Position numbers and translations under genes: made by a program
Shown here: in pieces, positions 14,190-14,190 of the stretch
How positions within the stretch are numbered: the first letter of the stretch is position 1
Layout of the letters: every line of letters begins with the position of its first letter
Source: an uncultured Prevotella sp.
GTDB taxonomy: Bacteria > Bacteroidota > Bacteroidia > Bacteroidales > Bacteroidaceae
Length of the DNA stretch: 14,190 nucleotides
NCBI GenBank assembly: GCA_938028745.1
Contig: CALIZL010000115.1
Coordinates: 1 to 14,190, forward strand
Direction of reading: 5' to 3'
The notes under the pieces: generated by a model
Seen by the model: only the letters and a program-made list of their open reading frames with translations
Database searches by the model: none
What the model was told of the DNA's origin: nothing

Positions 14190-14190
14190 A

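Overview
The window looks like chromosomal DNA of a Bacteroidetes species, most likely Prevotella in the broad sense. Three things point there. Promoters follow the Bacteroidetes pattern (TTTG, about 20 bp, then TAnnTTTG), and start codons lack Shine-Dalgarno sites and often follow A-rich leaders. The gene set includes a GldB-like lipoprotein, an S9B dipeptidyl peptidase IV, and a GEVED-domain secreted protein with a C-terminal sorting-type tail. The species cannot be named from the sequence alone.

Layout. 1-837 is gene-free and repeat-rich: a 22-bp tandem array, two strong hairpins and two arrays with an 8-bp period. 838-5706 is a leftward three-gene unit transcribed as MsbA-type ABC exporter, LTA-synthase-family phosphotransferase, then LpxL-type acyltransferase, with a probable promoter at 5760-5791. 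All three belong to families acting on membrane lipids or their export, so an envelope-lipid (probably lipid A/LPS) role is inferred. 5707-6198 is intergenic and carries two more 8-bp-period arrays and the promoter of a rightward gldB-like lipoprotein gene (6199-7002). That gene ends in a 22-bp tail-to-tail overlap with a leftward TIGR01212/YhcC-type radical SAM gene (6981-7892).

A compact divergent promoter region (7893-8000) separates the radical SAM gene from a rightward dipeptidyl peptidase IV gene (8001-10205). This ends at a strong hairpin terminator followed by a second, unrelated 22-bp tandem array (10279-10474). A leftward Nim-like pyridoxamine-phosphate-oxidase-family gene (10558-11052) is divergent from trmO (11229-11906). 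A large secreted GEVED/chitobiase-like protein (12276-13817) then follows behind a near-perfect promoter and a 174-nt leader, and is closed by a rho-independent terminator. 13966-14190 has no convincing gene.

Most of the genes are conserved housekeeping or envelope/secretion genes. No defence system, prophage, insertion sequence, CRISPR array, rRNA or tRNA was seen. The least explained material is the intergenic repeats: degenerate octamer-phased arrays at four places and two 22-bp-unit arrays of unrelated sequence.
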